Assembly: GCF_000764305.2 (NCBI RefSeq)
Contig: NW_025946787.1
Span: forward strand, 312,611 to 376,610
Source: Hyalella azteca
Taxonomy: Eukaryota; Arthropoda; Malacostraca; Amphipoda; Hyalellidae
Length of the DNA: 64,000 nt
Reading direction: 5' to 3'
The position numbers and the translations under genes are program-made. Position 1 is the first letter of the stretch. Each line of letters starts with the position of its first letter. Below, one piece after another: positions 13,101 through 26,165 of the stretch. The notes beneath the pieces were generated by a model that was not told the origin of the DNA, did no database searches, and worked only from the letters and a program-made list of their open reading frames with translations.

Positions 13101-16100
13101 GCCTTTCGTCTTCAGTGTGATTAAAGAATAATAATGAACTCGGTGCCAATTTTGCTCAAATAAGATGAGTATTTTTTATCGTAACTTGTGGCTGTTTCCA
13201 ATATTGACGTGCCTTTGGAAGAAAGTAATTAGTGTAAACCGAGTTTGTACTCATCCTGAAAAACGTATTTATTGCTAACGAATCTCGATATATTCCGTGC
13301 CAATCCAGAGATCTGTGATCTTAGTTGAGTGTTAGTGCCTTATCTCTATTAGTGAGTGCTAGTTCTATAGTGTCAATTGTAACGAGTGTCAGTGTTCGTT
13401 CGTATCTACGTTATTCCTGGATAACTGTTCTTATAGCCCAGCACAGCTTCTGTAAAGGGTGAGTTTGAAAATAAGGTTAATCTTACAATTAAAAATTTTT
13501 ACGCCTAAAATAATTTTTGCCTATATTACCTATATGGCAATTTTTTAATAGAATAGATTTAATACTCCTTGCAAAATTTCCCAGCAACTATTTCTGTTCG
13601 GGCATGATATTTTACTAAGATTTGTGGAATATCTAGCCCTAGATGAGTATTTATAGTCGGTCGCAAGATCTAATCCTTAATGCCTGGCGTCATTTCATAA
13701 GAAATCAATTAAGTACCCGAGCAATGTTGCTGATTGATAATATTGAACACTAATAATAGCGTTCATTTTGACTACATTTGTTCATGTTAGGCTGTTTATG
13801 ATATGAAGCACGCTGGTTTTTGATAAAACAAAGCAGGTTATACCAAAAAAATATAACTCAGTATTCACTGCAGTGAGTGACAGGGCGCGCATTTTCTCGT
13901 CGACGAAAACGTGAAGTCACGGACAGACGGACGGACATGACGAGCACAATAGCGTTTTTTTCCATAAATGAGAAAATGCGCTAAAAAGGATAATCCCTGC
14001 CAAGATATCATGTGCGCAAGTGCACTAACGAATTATGGACCGATTAGGTTATTGAGTATTTAAATGGGTCGAGAGTTTGTCTCCGTCTTAAACATAAATT
14101 AAGTCATGCGCATTCACTCCTTCATCGATTAATGTTATTATCAGCGCTAGTGCAACGTTAGTTCTGCTCGACTACACGATAGAAAGCTTCTAGTGCATTA
14201 TCGTTCAAAATACACTACTGTTCAGTTCATACTGTGTTCTTTAAATTGTATGTACCAACCAATATTATCTAAACTAAAATATTCTTGTTCTCAGAAATAT
14301 TCTCGTAAAACGTCTCAAAATGGAAAGAATCCTGTATCACCGTGTCATAAGTACCGCCCCTGAAATGGGGGCAATAGATTTACTTAGTCATGGTCGTAAT
14401 TTATTGTCACTTTTGAAAGGGGTTAATGATGTGAAACTTTTATTTCCTCTTGCATAATACAAGCAATATCGTCTTGTTACAACACGCTAGTGTCCTGAAA
14501 GCCACTCGTAGTCTATCATGATTATTCATTCTTATTCAATTAGCATTTGGTGTGTTCATCTCATTTGAAATTGAGAATGAGATGAAGAAAATGAAGTATG
14601 GACGAGAAGAAGATCGTTGCAATTGTCGTTTGTTGCTCGCGTTACTATTATCATCATATTTCATGGTTCTTCTTGTGGGCTTTACTGTTGAATGAATGTT
14701 ACGATTGAGGTAGGAATAGCACTAGGAGAAAGGCGTTGCATAAGTAGCCTAGACTGTGTGGAGTTGCGTGCTTGAGTTGGAAGCTGACCGTGAGGCTCTC
14801 GAGCCCTGCAGGAAATACTTCAATACTTCACCCGCGACAACGTCTTGTTGCCCTGCATGCATTCTCACGCATTATCCCTCTTCCGTATGCCCGACCCTAC
14901 TTCATGTTGCACCTGCAGTTACTGCGCGTCTTTGATATTGCTGGGTAAATTGGGGGCAAAATGTAATCGAAATTGATTTATAAACTCTGAAAATTTCCTG
15001 TTTTTTTTTAGCGATTTCATGTTTCCTTTATGAGTAATTTTTGCCTGTTTTCGGTGTATCTTCAGAATCGTGTATCATAGTGTTCACCTGTAGTTTTCAA
15101 GTAAATTGTGTTGAATTAGAGCTTGCGGCGGAGCCGACCAGATCCCAATTTGTGGCGAGTGTTGCGAAAGTTTCCTGGGCGGCCGAAGCATTTCCCTGTT
15201 CGGCTTCTCTGCCGTGACGCAACAGCATCTGGGGTCGGATTTTCAGGAACAAACAAGTAAACGTAACTTTATTAGCCAGTGAACGTTTAATTCTCCAGCA
15301 GAGACCGTCAATAGAAGTCCTGAACGCAATGTTTTGAACGTCGGAGACCTTGGGGCTCATCACAGTAATTATTCGCGTGTGTGCTTTACTTATCCTTGTC
15401 TGTTGAACCTGCCAATCACGCGTGGTAAACACGATTTTCCTTCGACTTGAAATGAGCATATAACTGAATTTTTTTCAGAACGCTACTTCTGCCGTCATTT
15501 ACCTAATTACTATCGTACATTCAACGGAGCTCATAAATTCTACATATACCTGCTCCAGCGTTTCATTCCAAAAAATTACTTGTGACTGGCGTATTAATAA
15601 CATCTTTGTCGTAATATAAGGCTATTGCTTTCGCTGGAATAAAATATTGAGTTTTCTGCACGAGAACGCGAAACAATTGATTATATGAACTCAATTCAAT
15701 TCATGCTGTTTTCATTATATTCTCCAGCTATTCATTTGGTTGTAATAGACAGAGGGCGAATTATCGGCTTCTCACCAGAATAAGGTGGTAAATTTAAAAT
15801 ATGTGTTGCAAATTATCATGGTTTTGAAGTTAGAGGACACATCTACGTCAATTATACCGAAAAATTGGTAAATTTTTCTATACATCATGAACATCTAGAT
15901 GCATTCCGTGCAATGCTAGATCCAGCCAGACAATCGTGCAACTGTTCTCCTTCACGGAAATGTTCCGAAATAAATCGAAAGTTCATCAGGAGGGGTTCAT
16001 TATTTACCTCTAAAGTGCATTAAAAAGGCTCCACTTATTTCATTGTCTAGGGCATTTAATTGTAAATTCAAATCTTTTCAATCGCACGCCCGCTTGTGTC

Positions 16101-16957
16101 AGTTACATAATATTTCGTTGAGTTTTTTTTGTGCTGATTTATCACAGATGAAATCGAATATAGACATCTCCTTTAATTTTCTTGGAGTTATTCGATAACT
16201 CGAGTTGGTTGTGATATTTACGGCGTGGTGTTCTAATGCGTATATACCTTGGAGATACGCGCAAATTGTTGGTTATTATTAGTAGTCTTGGTGTGAGAAC
16301 AGGGATGGGTGAAAAAATTACTGGCTAGTAATACATTTCATCGCTAAAATATTGATCGTGACTCGTATTTTTCTCGTCTAACAGGTTAGCAGAATAAATT
16401 TTATTTCTGATTAATTGGAGGTGTTGTTCAAAATCGGGTTTCCTCATAATTCTCAAGTCCTCACCGGTACTTAATTTTTTATTTTTTTTTACGGCCGTGC
16501 GCCTAAATAACTGCTTTATCTGTAACTATGATAAACTTTAAGTGCCGTTGTTATCTCGCTTTTAGGTCAGCCAAATACCGCATTGTTTGCACGCCATAAC
16601 CATGACTCATGCACTCATTCTCAATGCAGGTGCAGATAATTTTTCCCTGTGCTAATAGACACAATAAATGTGTGTGGAGAGAACGAAGGGGTTATTTGGT
16701 AGTAAGGATTACACGATATTCTAGAATGTGAGTTCAATTCAACGATACAAGGAGTGATAGCGTAATCAATGCGAATCCAAGTATTAGAGTAGCGACCGTG
16801 AAGGATTTCTTGAGCGAATGAGTGACTAAGCGTTATCAATATATGAACGAGGGAAAGTGTTTTCAACGATTTTTTCGTATTGAGCTTATTCTGATGACCG
16901 GTCTGAGTCCTGTCCTGAGCGCCCCACCACAGAGTTCACAGTAACTGCATGGGGTTA
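10125..16957. other. intergenic or far 5' region of warts, no coding gene seen
   Basis: Only short ORFs and one dispersed repeat (13845-13987). A stretch at about 13,310-13,458, with several TCAGT/TTAGT initiator-like motifs, ends at a strong donor-like aaaggGTGAGT, so it could be a non-coding first exon. That is speculative. Confidence 0.4.
13845..13987. repeat. dispersed repeat with GCGCATTTTCTC inverted arms, copy 2
   Basis: Same order of elements as copy 1, with a shorter GGACAGACGGACGGACA tract. It explains the length difference between copies as microsatellite change. Confidence 0.8.
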
Positions 16958-17018
16958 CTACATTATAGTAACCCCATAACTGACTGCAAGTCACAGTTAT
17001 GGGGTTACTATAATGTAG
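16958..17018. repeat. perfect 25-bp inverted repeat (hairpin, 11-base loop)
   Basis: The left arm 16958-16982 and right arm 16994-17018 are exact reverse complements (CTACATTATAGTAACCCCAT...). The left arm also overlaps a smaller palindrome (GGGGTTACTA / TAGTAACCCC). It could be a MITE remnant or the stem of a small RNA precursor. Confidence 0.93.
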
Positions 17019-18159
17019 GCAGGATTCCTTACATTTCTCTTATCTGTCTCTCTCGTGCTGGTGGCCGACGTCCCGTGTAAGCGACCTCTTGTAATTTAGA
17101 GTGTCTTCGTTTCTGTTGCTTTTCGCCTGTCCCTCCTCGTCACTTCGTCTCCTTGGTATGCTAACGCTGCTGCTTTCGTGCCGGTTACAGCGGTCTCCCG
17201 CCGCTTGAGACCTCCCGCCCTTTTTGGGTGATGAACGAGTTTTGATTTCAGAAGCTCTCGATAATTCAGACCTTCCTCCTCATTGGGTGTTGTTAATCAT
17301 GACTTTTTGTACGTGATAGCTGAAGTGCTAGTAAACATGTGGCTACTTTGACTATCTAACGGGACTAAGTTCTATCAGAAAATACCGTGAAATATAAATG
17401 TGCGTCGCATACAAAAATTTTCTACACGAGAAATAAGCGTCCTATGGCATACATAAAATGTTCCACATCACATATATAAATCCTGTTCGCGATATATGCA
17501 ACATTCATATTCGGCGTGCGATTTACATGAAAATTTTCAGCTTAGATCTTTAGGCGCAATGTCCTCATTATTGGTGACATTTGGTGTCTTAGAGGAAATG
17601 ATTAAGCAACTCCAACCTGATGAGTGTTTATGCCCGCAGCGTGTAGTATTTTTGTCCTGTATATATGGCGTTACAGAAATAAGCGCGTATGCCTTGCCTC
17701 AGAACCGTGTGAGTGAGGCAGGCTAGGAACGTTGTATCGCTGCTGTCCAGATAGGCCCCCGCTTCTGCCGATAAGGAGTGTTTAGCCTCAGTCGAGATCC
17801 TGCAGTCACACTGTAGGCTATCGCAGTTATCGCGCCGCGTTAGGCTCATGCCTCAAGGACATGGATCCTGGAGGCTGAGAGAGTTATAAGGCTAGGGCGT
17901 TGTGCTCTTCCAGCCTTGGGGATTTTTTTTTTTTAGGCCAGAAATGCAGGCCTCGTCGGTGTCAGTTAATATACGGCCTATGAGGAACACAGATCTGTTT
18001 TTTTAATTCTCTTACGTCGAAATGGAATTTTCAGTAATTCTAATAATTGTCATGACATTTAATCACGTCATTCATTCGTTAATGTTACTGTACTTTCGAT
18101 CAAATAAATCATACTTTACTGTACCGTTTCGATCAAATCTTGATTGAAACTTTGATGAA
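17019..18159. other. intergenic, no gene seen
   Basis: Small ORFs at about 17,500-17,850 overlap on both strands and have no recognisable product. Confidence 0.45.
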
Positions 18160-18600
18160 CCTTGATGGGGGGCGACGGCCCGTATTTGTTTAGTATTGAA
18201 CATCTAGCCCCAGGGGTTGATTTGTTGTCCTTTTCCGTGTGGATGCAACGGCCCGTATTAGTTTAGTATTGAACATCTAGCCCCAGGGGTTGATTTGTTG
18301 TTCTTTTTCGTGTGGATACGACAGCCCGTATTAGTTTAGTATTGATCATCTAGCCCCAGGGGTTGAATGTTGTCCTTTTCCGTGTGGATGCAACGGCCCG
18401 TATTTGTTTAGTATTGATCATCTAACCCCAGGGGTTGAATGTTGTCCTTTTCCGTGTGGATACGACACCCCGTATTAGTTTAGTATTGAACATCTAGCCC
18501 CAGGGGCTGATTTGTTGTCGTTGTTCGTGTGGATACGACACCCCGTATTTGTTTTGTATTGAACATCTAGCCCCAGGGGTTGATTTGTTGTCGTTCGTAT
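18160..18600. repeat. tandem repeat, 72-73-bp unit, about 6 copies
   Basis: The landmark CCCGTATT recurs at about 18179, 18252, 18325, 18397, 18469 and 18542. Each unit carries CATCTAGCCCCAGGGGTTGA, with the near-palindrome CCCCAGGGG. Confidence 0.92.
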
Positions 18601-18712
18601 GGCGCGATGTGAGTCAGAACCGGTGGCTGGTCGTAGCCACAGCTCGTCGTGTAAACACATCTGCTTGCTCCCGGTAAGCCTTGCCAGCCATGCTGCCGCT
18701 GTCTGCTGCTTA

Positions 18713-18990
18713 TATGCTGCTCCTCCCTTGCCTGCTTTTCTTTCTGCAATTCATATGTAATATATGCTCAGAGTACTTGTATATAGATATGGTACTTAGA
18801 GATTTATGCTGCTCCTCCCTTGCCTGCTCTTCTTTCTGCAATTCATATGTAATATATGCGCAGAGTACTTGTATATAGATATGGTATTTAGAGATTTATG
18901 CTGCTCCTCCCTTGCCTGCTCTTCTTTCTGCAATTCATATGTAATATATGCTCAGAGTACTTGTAAGTAGATGTGGTATTTAGAGATTTC
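18713..18990. repeat. tandem repeat, 92-bp unit, 3 copies
   Basis: Units start at 18713, 18805 and 18897 with TATGCTGCTCCTCCCTTGCC and are nearly identical. The array lies 110 bp after the 73-bp array and is unrelated to it. Confidence 0.92.
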
Positions 18991-20607
18991 ATTATTTATT
19001 CTGAATTCGTTTTTTTACATGATTAACGTTTCTTTGCCCTCCCATGCATGTAGCCCTTACTACCATCCTATCTCAAGATTCATCCTTGCATCACTCCGTT
19101 GAGTCCGTTCATCACCTTCTCGAACATAGAGTATCGAAACTGGAATGAACGCTGTTTGAAAGTCTAACGAAGCATTTATTAAAAGAAATATTATTCTGTT
19201 CTGTGTTATTAGGCATCATCGTTAATATTGTGCGTAATTGCCAAGAGAATTGCCATGTGAACATTAAAATGGAGCAATTCAGGGTTCTCGAAATAAGTTG
19301 AACATGATATTAGTGAGCATGAGCTGGCAGCGAGCTGACAGTAGCGCGGTGCTGCCTTGAACATGAGTTGTCAGCGAGCTGACAGTAGCTTCACCGGCAT
19401 GGTGGAATTCATGGTGGAACAGTTCCACTTGTTTCTCAGTATTGCTAATGTTTTAATGCATACTACATGCTTTCTATGTAATCTGTACCTAAAAATCCTA
19501 TTCCAACAAGTAAAGGTCTAGTAAAAAACGAACTAGTAAATATTTTATTCCAAAATATACGTTAAGCGTTTCGGTCCACATTTTGAAGCCATTGAATTCC
19601 AGCGTGTATGGCAGGTGCGGGCGAGGATGCGAGCAGCTTTGCCATTGTATGTGCCAGCTGCTCTCCATAGCGCACCGCTCCTCTGCCCAGAACATTCCTT
19701 TCTCGTGCTTGTCCATGCTCGGTGTATCGATCATCGGGGAAAAATATCTCTGTTTGCGTCTTTCACTCGTTCTATTTTCTTGAATTGTCATGATCCTTTG
19801 CGAAGCTCTCACTAATTTTTTTTTCGCGCGATGCCCCCGCGACGCCGGTGTTGGTACTCTCTGGTTGATATTCTTCGACACCGGAGCCATGTGTCCTCTG
19901 AACGTTTTTTTTCTGTTCATTCATCCTTCCACTGCCCGTTACGGTAGGTAGGATGTGGCCATGTGACCTCGTTGCCAGACATTCTCCGAAGAATTCTTTA
20001 TCCAGGCATATATCTAGTTATTATTGCTGAAACTTTTTTCTGAAATCTTTGGGATCAGAATACGTCTTTTTGCCTATACGAATGTTACTGGGATAAGGTA
20101 TCTTTCTTAACGTGTCATTATCAGAAATAACTAAAACCTGTAACGCACAATTTTTGGGTGTCTCTTTTAGAAGGATATTGAAAATAATCCGGCTACACAG
20201 TTTATGTGAAAAGGTGTTGTTTCAACTGTATTTATCAACATCACCAGTTGAAATTTTTCTGTACAATTTCATTAAGTACAAAAAATTACTGGGGTTCATA
20301 AAAAAGCATTTTCTGACTAAATGATAAGAAATGCTGGCTCACGGTATCAGATTGACGTGCACTGAAGCGGTAATATTTTTGAAAATTGATGCATCGCACT
20401 CAAATTAGGTTTGTTTGAACTAGTTGAGTTGAACCGCTTGTTATGACTGTTGCGTTTTGTATTGTGCGGTTTCCTTCTTGTTCACTGTTTAGCGCTAACA
20501 TGACCATCCGATGGGCGTGTAAACTAAAATAGTAATAACAAATGAAGGGCTATCAAATATATCAAACTCGAGTTATATTCCCTGATGCTCTTGTGTTCTG
20601 CTGCGCC
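18991..20607. other. intergenic, no gene seen
   Basis: A 44-base duplication (CAGCGAGCTGACAGTAGC at about 19,329 and 19,373) is the only repeat noted. ORFs near 19,500-19,920 overlap on both strands and carry no family motif. Confidence 0.45.
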
Positions 20608-20658
20608 GAATTAGTTATGTTATTAGTTATGTTATTAGTTATGTTATTAGTTAGTTAC
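20608..20658. repeat. 13-bp tandem repeat (TTAGTTATGTTA), about 4 copies
   Basis: Direct inspection shows TTAGTTATGTTA repeated with period 13. No other signal is seen. Confidence 0.85.
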
Positions 20659-20755
20659 GTTAGCTCGACGTTAATTATTACTCTGATACAGAGACGAACC
20701 AGGCCGCTGCGCTGCACAGAAGCGCACGAGAACTGGCATTCCTGAGAAGCCACCA

Positions 20756-20758
<3 letters not shown>

Positions 20759-20788
<30 letters not shown>
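20759..20788. repeat. (CTG)10 microsatellite
   Basis: Ten perfect CTG units. Minus-strand poly-Gln ORFs across it come from the repeat. Confidence 0.95.
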
Positions 20789-20790
<2 letters not shown>

Positions 20791-20825
20791 TTGGTGCTGC
20801 TGCAAAAACTGGTGTGTGCAGCTGT

Positions 20826-21010
20826 ATTGTGTGCCTTGCTGCAGTCCTGTGTATACATGCAGCAATGTTGAGAGCCTTGCTGCAGTCCTGTGTATACATG
20901 CAGCAATGTTGAGAGCCTTGCTGCAGTGCTGTGTATACTGTATCCATGCAGTGATTTTGTGTGCCTTGCTGCAGCGTTGTAAATACCTGCAGCTGTGTAG
21001 TGTGCCGTGC
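20826..21010. repeat. tandem repeat, 41-48-bp unit, about 4 copies
   Basis: CCTTGCTGCAG recurs at 20834, 20875, 20916 and 20964, with TGTATACATGCAGCAATGTT inside the units. Confidence 0.88.
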
Positions 21011-22104
21011 TCTAGTGCTGTGTATTCGGCTGTATTGCCTTACTTTCGTACTCTGTGTGAATGTTTTGTTTGTGTCTTTATGTGTGCCTATGTATTTTAG
21101 GCTTTGATTCATTGCTAGTGTTGTCGCTTTGTTCCATATGTATTAAATAGGCTTAGTTCTGATTAGTTCCTATCGAAAATGTTTTGGAAAATGTTGCAGG
21201 AGTGTCCCATGTTCTTATCAAGAATTGCGCGATGTTAACCTATTCATTCTTAATTCGTCTGACAGCACTTAATATCAGCTGTATCTATGATTTGGGGAAG
21301 CATTGTTCTTTGCTAGCGACCCAGTAGGTAAAAATTTGCTTGGTTTATTTTACTCTTTTTTTAGCGTTTGACTCTTAAGAGGAGGATGTTTACGCGCTCG
21401 TATTCTGTTTAGAATTGCATATATGCTTTCGTAACGAAACCATATTTTGCAAATTAATAATCATAAAAGTTTGAAAATAATTAACTTGTCTATCAACATA
21501 TGTTAATGCATGTTAATCGTAGAATGATGGATACTGAACCAAATAGTATCCCTCGTTTCCATGATTACCATTAAAGTTTTTATTTTAGATCATATGAATT
21601 TAATTTATTTGCAATATCGAACTTCTTGATGAGAAGGACACCCGGAGATTAGCTGCACCACTTAGAAGGAGGCATTTATAGTGGAGCAATTCAGTAAACA
21701 GCTGGGTATTTACCTTCGTAATGCTATTAGAAATCATTCTGATTCTATGAATAATTATAACAATCGGATATTGAGAGCTAAATCCATTCAGAGTCTACTT
21801 CTATTTTTGTTCTTTCTATATAAATAAAATATGTATATTTTAAGTAAGAAGAGTGTTGAGATGAGGATAGCTGTGGAATTGTTAACATAATACATTTATA
21901 ATTCAGTCGGGCAGTCAAAAAGGGTTAATTTCTCCCCAGTAGAAATCGAAAACTACGAATTTTTACAATTTCAAGTTTTTTATATAAATCTCATGACTAT
22001 TCTTCTATTATGAGTGTCAATTTTTCTACGATTTCTGATGTTATAAATATTATACTCATTTGATAAAGTTGAAACAAACATCTACAAACAACATTCTATC
22101 TACT
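21011..22104. other. intergenic, nothing recognised
   Basis: AT-rich with no ORF of note and no repeat identified by eye. Confidence 0.45.
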
Positions 22105-22505
22105 TTTTAAATCGCTGATCTTTCTTAAATGGGTTTAAATTGTGTCTGTAAATAAAGGTGGTAAGTTATTGGCAAGGTAAGAACTTCGGGAATACTTCTT
22201 AACTCTGACTAAGGTAAAAACTTCGGGAAATACTTTTTAAATCGCGGATCTTTCTTAAATGAATTGAAATTGTGTCTGAATAAGGGTGATAAGTTATTGG
22301 TAAGGTAAGAACTTCGGGAATTCTTTTTAAATCGCTGATCTTTCTTAAATTGGTTTAAATCGTGTCTATAAATAAGGGTGATAAGTTATTGGTAAGGTAA
22401 GAACTTCGGGAATTCTTTTTAAATCGTTGATCTTTCTTAAATGGGTTTTAATTGTGTCTGTAAATAAAGGTGATAAGTTATTGGCAAGATAAGAAGTTCG
22501 GGAAT
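22105..22505. repeat. tandem repeat, about 90-92-bp unit, 4 copies
   Basis: CTTAAAT recurs at 22124, 22254, 22344 and 22436, and each unit has GGTAAGAACTTCGGGAAT. The first interval carries an extra partial unit of about 40 bp. Confidence 0.9.
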
Positions 22506-23894
22506 CTGAGTGGCAGGGACGGAGTTCGCTCACCGAGGCCTGGCAGATCGACGGCCTGCCTGCGCTGAATTCCTTGCAAGATCGCGCGTGCATTTTTTGC
22601 TACGCGTTGCCCTCGCCCGAAAGGTTGCCACATTCCAGGGCTCGCAATCGCTGCTCTGCGCACACGCTGCGCTCTGTGTTAGGCCGTGTCTGTGTCTTTC
22701 TGCATGTACGTTTCTGTATATACCTTTGTGCATGTCGTTATTTCTTATACTTTTGTGCATATGCGCGTTATTTCTTGTACGTTTGTGCACGTGTACGTGC
22801 AGTTTCCTTTCTGCTGCCAGGCTTTTGCAAGCTAATTTTCTTCTTATTAACAATATATTTGAGCTCTTGATGATGTTGGTTTAGATGAGTTTCAATTACG
22901 GTTTCCATTGCATTGTTTAGCTAAAGCTGAGTTCTTATTCACTCAACTTGATCGAAGCGCTTTCTAATCTAATTCTAATAGAATAATAATTCTTCTAATA
23001 GAAGATGTTTTAATTTGGATGCATCGCTGTGCTGGTGTTACAAGAAATCATTGTACATCATATTCTTTTGAAACTCCTAGCGCAATCAACCTGAGAGTGC
23101 CCATATGATATAATCATAGCCTGTAGGTTTTTTATTGCCCCGGTTGATGGGTTTTACTCTTTGAAGGCGAGTGTTCCTTTCAATCGAGTCTATTAAAGAT
23201 TAATAATGCAGTGTAGTGCATGATTTTTAAATATTATTTGTCGTCTCAAGAGATCGTATATAACGTAGATTGTTGGATACCACGGATCGTGTTTAGGCTT
23301 TTGTTGTGTGGCGCCTGCAATACCGTTTGCGTGAACTCTTTTTATTGCTCCAATGAGTGGCCGATCCTTATTTGATAGTGGCTATAACCATTTAAAAATG
23401 TTTCTTGCTATAACTTTAATATCACGTGACGAAGTGATGTACGAGCGACTGCAATGCAGTTGTCGTCCTTGCCGCTTATGGGAGTGCTAGCCTTTCGTTT
23501 TCTCATGTTTCACACGATAGTGTCAGTCTGATATTTGGTCGTGTCTAACTCAGTGATGGCTTATGTTACAACATGAGCTGTGTAGCCATGATACTGAAGC
23601 CTCAAGTACAAATAGCCGTCACACTATTGGTCTTACTAAGCAACTTCACGATAGAAGCTAACCTCTTAGCTGCCCTAAATTCTGCCTCACGTTGCTTTTG
23701 TTCAGCTGCAAGTGTGTATGTTTGTTGTCATTCCTCGCGGCCCTTGGGTCAGCGTTAGCCTCCAAATTCTGGAGGAATGCGTGGGTGTTTAAGGAGGAGA
23801 CTCTTCTGTGTTAGAGCATATGGCGTTATTTCCATATAACTCCTTCACCCCTGACACAAATATTCCTACACACGACAGCTGGCCGGCGGCGTAC

Positions 23895-23956
23895 GCTGCT
23901 GCTGCTGCTGCTGCGTGTACACGCTGCTGCTGCTGCGTGTACACGCTGCTGCTGTT
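23895..23956. repeat. CTG microsatellite with GTGTACACG spacers
   Basis: GCTGCTGCTGCTGCTGCGTGTACACG is repeated; an alanine/cysteine-rich ORF across it (23808-24077) is not supported as a gene. Confidence 0.85.
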
Positions 23957-24817
23957 ACATGCACACGCATTCCAACGGCGCCTCGTGCGCGCGCGCTGCG
24001 TACATGACGTGTGCGCTCATACGTTGCCGCTGTGTCCCTTCTCATGGCTTAAGTATTCTGCCACACCACCAAATTAATGCGCTAAACAATTGAATGCACT
24101 TTGAATGACGCCTTTCTACTGAGGGTACAAGTTTGTATCTCGATAGTGATCTTTATTAGCGAGCTGCCAGAGCGTGGTTGCCTTGTGACATGGCAGCATT
24201 GCGCTATTAACATAATCCTTGATGTTGCAACCTTGGCGACATCACTCGTGTGCTACTGTGTCACTATTGTGGCACCAGGTGAGAGGCAAACATCCTTGCT
24301 ACCTTGCCGTAGCTGTACTTGTGAGAATTTATTTGTGCTAGTACTGCAACATTGTTTATGATATTAATTGTTGAATATGGATATATGTATTTGGTGTGTT
24401 GCATTGTTGTGCCTTTGACTGATCAGAATAGCAAGTTTGGTTGAGCTTGAACTATTCCACCCATTCAAAAGAATCAATACAGCCAGCCTTCAGACGAGGT
24501 TGTTGATTGAAAAGTCCGTTTTTAGGTAAGCGAAAATTATTAAATCATATGTCACACCTTCTTAGAATTTTTTCATCGCACTTTGAATATATGACTTAAA
24601 TTTGTTATTCATCACGTAAATATGTGACAAAACCTTAGCCTTGATTTTCATCTACGTTTATGATTGACCTTGAACTTGGTCAAAAGGCTTTTATTTTTAC
24701 GGTTCTGTCTATATTTAGTTAATTACGGATAGCTTTGAGGAGCTATGTAATGATGTAGTGCGACCAGATGAGGCGTATAGCCTTCTGAGGTGTGGTGGCT
24801 TATGAAAAAGGCATTCT

Positions 24818-24963
24818 GGGTCTATAATTTCAAAAAAAGTTAAGAGATCGTAATTTCATCAGCCAATCATTGACAGCCTTTCAAGCAAAATCCACCAATC
24901 ATAGACAAGAAAATAGAGCGTAAGTACTTACGTTCACTTAGCGAATTTTGAAAGTATGGCTCC
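24818..24963. mobile_element. MITE family with GGGCCATACTTTC ends, copy 2
   Basis: Same orientation as copy 1, with a degraded left end (GGGTCTATAATTTC) and right end GAAAGTATGGCTCC. The internal sequence is almost identical over about 110 bp. Confidence 0.85.
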
Positions 24964-25249
24964 TGACGAGAAACGCAAGCTAACGTGAAGCCTGCATGCC
25001 TTCTCGGCATTGCACACTTATGCTAACTAAGGAGTTTCTGGCAAGAAATTCGTCATCATGTGGACACGAGTGTGTCGCGTGGCCGGCCTTGTATGCGTTC
25101 TGCGATGCTTGGAAGACGTGTTCAAACATCACCGCAAATTGATGTCTCAGCGTATAGCTTTGTAAATGATTGGGCGTGTAGGTGAGTTTACTTAATCCGC
25201 GTAGATGCTTGCGTCAGCGTCTGATCTCGTAGATATATATCACAACACT

Positions 25250-25696
25250 TGGCAAATGACGCTGAAACAACGTTTAGTCAACGTTGATTCAAGCAAACAA
25301 CGTGTAATTCAACGCTGAAACAGTATTTAGTCAACGTTGATTCAAGCAAAAAACGTGTAATTCAACGCTGTCACAACGTTTAGTCAACGTTGATTCCAGC
25401 AAACAACGTGTAATTCAACGTTGAAACAACGTTTAGTCAGCGTTGTTTCCAGCAAACAACGTGTAATTCAACGCTGAAACAACATTTAGTCAACGTTGAT
25501 TCCACCAAACAACGTGTAATTCAACTTTGAAACAACATTTAGTCAACGTTGATTCAAACAAACAACGTGTAATTCAACGCTGGCACAACGTTTAGTCAAC
25601 GTTGATTCCACCAAACAACGTGTAATTCAACTTTGAAACAACGTTTAGTCAACGTTGATTCAACCAAACAACGTGTAATTCAACGTTGAAACGATG
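25250..25696. repeat. tandem repeat, 53-bp unit, 8 copies
   Basis: CGTGTAATTCAAC recurs exactly every 53 bases (25301, 25354, 25407, 25460, 25513, 25566, 25619, 25672). Each unit holds the palindrome TCAACGTTGA. The array is homogeneous, which suggests recent expansion or gene conversion. Confidence 0.95.
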
Positions 25697-25871
25697 TCAG
25701 GTGTTTGATGGAATGCATGTTATATTGCGTGGCTGCAGAAATGGGTAACGTAGCTGCGTTTGCACGTTGGTAGCGCTGCTTGCCCTGCCAAGAGCTGGGC
25801 GCTGTGGATGGCATTCCTTCCTCCGAGCTGCCACACAGCCTGCCTTTCTCATATTTTCTTCACTGCTCCCC

Positions 25872-26165
25872 ATGAGAGTTATGCGTGTTGGTGCCAGTGG
25901 TTACTACCTCACGTTGTTTCTCTTTTGTTTCATAATCAAAGTCTATGAGAGTTATGCGTGCTGGTGCCAGTGGTTACTCTCTCACGTTGTTTCTCTTTTG
26001 TTTCATAATCGAAGTCTATGAGAGTTATGCGTGTTGGTGCCAGTGGTTACTCTCTCACGTTGTTTCTCTTTTGTTTCATCATCGAAGTCTATGAGAGTTA
26101 TGCGTGTTGGTGCCAGTGGTTACTCTCTCACGTTGTTACTCTTTTGTTTCATCATCGAAGGCTAC
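25872..26165. repeat. tandem repeat, 73-bp unit, 4 copies
   Basis: GAGAGTTATGCGTG recurs at 25874, 25947, 26020 and 26093. It begins 175 bp after the 53-bp array. ORFs of repeating protein (ESYACWCQWLL) across it are artefacts. Confidence 0.93.

Noticed and set aside
20655..21112. Poly-Gln and Cys-rich ORFs on both strands
   Set aside because: They are produced by the (CTG)10 tract and the adjacent 41-bp tandem array.
25760..26021. Repeating ESYACWCQWLL protein
   Set aside because: It is the translation of the 73-bp tandem repeat; the unit is not a multiple of three.
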